64,000 nt of DNA, taken from assembly GCA_946902985.2 (NCBI GenBank), contig OX336392.1, forward strand, positions 462,298,693-462,362,692, given 5' to 3'. A program made the translations under genes and the position numbers. Position 1 is the first letter of the stretch; the number at the start of each line of letters is the position of its first letter. This DNA is from Meconema thalassinum. Lineage: Eukaryota; Arthropoda; Insecta; Orthoptera; Tettigoniidae. Below the pieces are notes generated by a model. That model saw nothing but the letters and a program-made list of their open reading frames with translations. It ran no database searches and was not told where the DNA came from. This document shows positions 63,401-64,000 of this stretch, piece by piece.

Positions 63401-63735
63401 GTGTAGTAGCACGTGCCAGTCGTATGGAGCGCTGTATATCGTGTATATCGTGTTGCCAACATATGCATGATACAACGTTGTAATTAAATTGCAAACATAT
63501 CACTATATTTAGTCAATAAATATACACATAATTCCTAATTGACATTTCCTTGCAATTATCTTGCTCACAGACGATAATTACGGCACTTATCATTAAATAA
63601 ACATTATTCTTGTCGGTTGGCGGCATTGCCTTTCCGCACACTACTTCTGTTCTGTTCAAACATGGCGGTGTATTTACATCCTGTACATTACAGCAATATT
63701 TCTTCCCCAGAGTTTTCGATTGATTTCGCCTTAAA
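63401..63735. other. Non-coding stretch
   Basis: No gene is seen. It may contain the 5' UTR of the minus-strand LINE. Confidence 0.35.
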
Positions 63736-63795
63736 TAGGGGCCGGTAACGTAGATGTTAGGCCCCCTTACAGCAAAAATTATCAATATCAATCAC
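63736..63795 (+). mobile_element. Diverged GGGGCC-tail remnant
   Basis: GGGGCCGGTAACGTAGATGT followed by TAGGCCCCCTTACAGCAAAA and ATTATCAATATCAATC is a mutated copy of the shared tail with an altered (ATC)n. The preceding sequence does not match either the LINE 3' UTR or the composite body, so its source is unclear. Confidence 0.7.
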
Positions 63796-64000
63796 CTTAA
63801 ATACATGTGTTTCTTGATGTTCTGTGAAAAAGAAGTGCCGTAATCTTGGCGTTTTCAATTGGATGTAACCTGTAAACCAGTACCGGTATTTCCATTTCTG
63901 TTGTAAGTACCGACAATGCATTATGTATTATTAAATTGATTTCTTAAGAGAGTGCTGATATTATCGATAGGATTCTTATGAGAGCCATGCATTATTATTT
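63796..64000. other. Unassigned window end
   Basis: Nothing recognised. Confidence 0.4.

Overview
This 64 kb window looks like repeat-dense, AT-rich nuclear DNA of an arthropod, most likely an insect with a large genome. The evidence is its content: a Polinton/Maverick, a DD41D (rosa-type) mariner, Tc1 elements, a hAT, I-type and CR1-like LINEs, several tRNA-derived SINE families, and AATAAA signals with no operon structure. I see no convincing host gene and no intact rRNA or tRNA gene. The species cannot be fixed from the sequence. Almost everything recognisable is a transposable element, and nearly every reading frame is broken.

Layout. 1-3338: head-to-tail copies of a composite retroelement with internal ~29-bp repeats. 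3.3-8.4 kb: unique DNA with a LINE 3' end, a transposase C-terminal remnant and a THAP fossil. 8.47-9.86 kb: a Tc1 element. 9.9-13.4 kb: AT-rich DNA and one clean composite copy. 13.5-27.9 kb: a decayed Polinton with long inverted repeats, carrying a capsid gene, a BIR/RING (IAP-like) gene, a PLA2-type minor capsid gene and a protein-primed DNA polymerase; three later elements have inserted into it. 28.5-30.3 kb: a LINE RT split by a SINE. 31.3-32.2 and 45.6-48.0 kb: two copies of a TG-starting repeat, the second followed by an OTU-domain ORF. 33.3-38.6 kb: a rosa mariner holding a Tc1 and a multimeric composite insertion. 39.1-42.6 kb: a hAT with 8-bp target duplications and an internal mariner. 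51.1-55.5 kb: more composite copies and MULE-like transposase remnants. 54.5-63.4 kb: a minus-strand CR1-like LINE with an SGNH-type ORF1, interrupted by a composite element, a plus-strand I-type LINE and a SINE.

The main pattern is a likely autonomous/non-autonomous partnership. The I-type LINE (57640-61849) ends in a GGGGCC...GGCCCC hairpin, then TTAAAACAACAATTATC and (ATC)n. The same 3' end terminates every 3'-complete composite copy, in 0.7-kb and 1.5-kb forms. The 1.5-kb form carries a ~0.9-kb AT-rich minisatellite and moves as one unit, because one 11-bp target duplication flanks all of it. The composite head has a duplicated GC-rich module and a conserved double hairpin, and shows no obvious Pol III box. 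Target duplications and frame-restoring junctions allow a relative order of insertions to be read at several nested sites.
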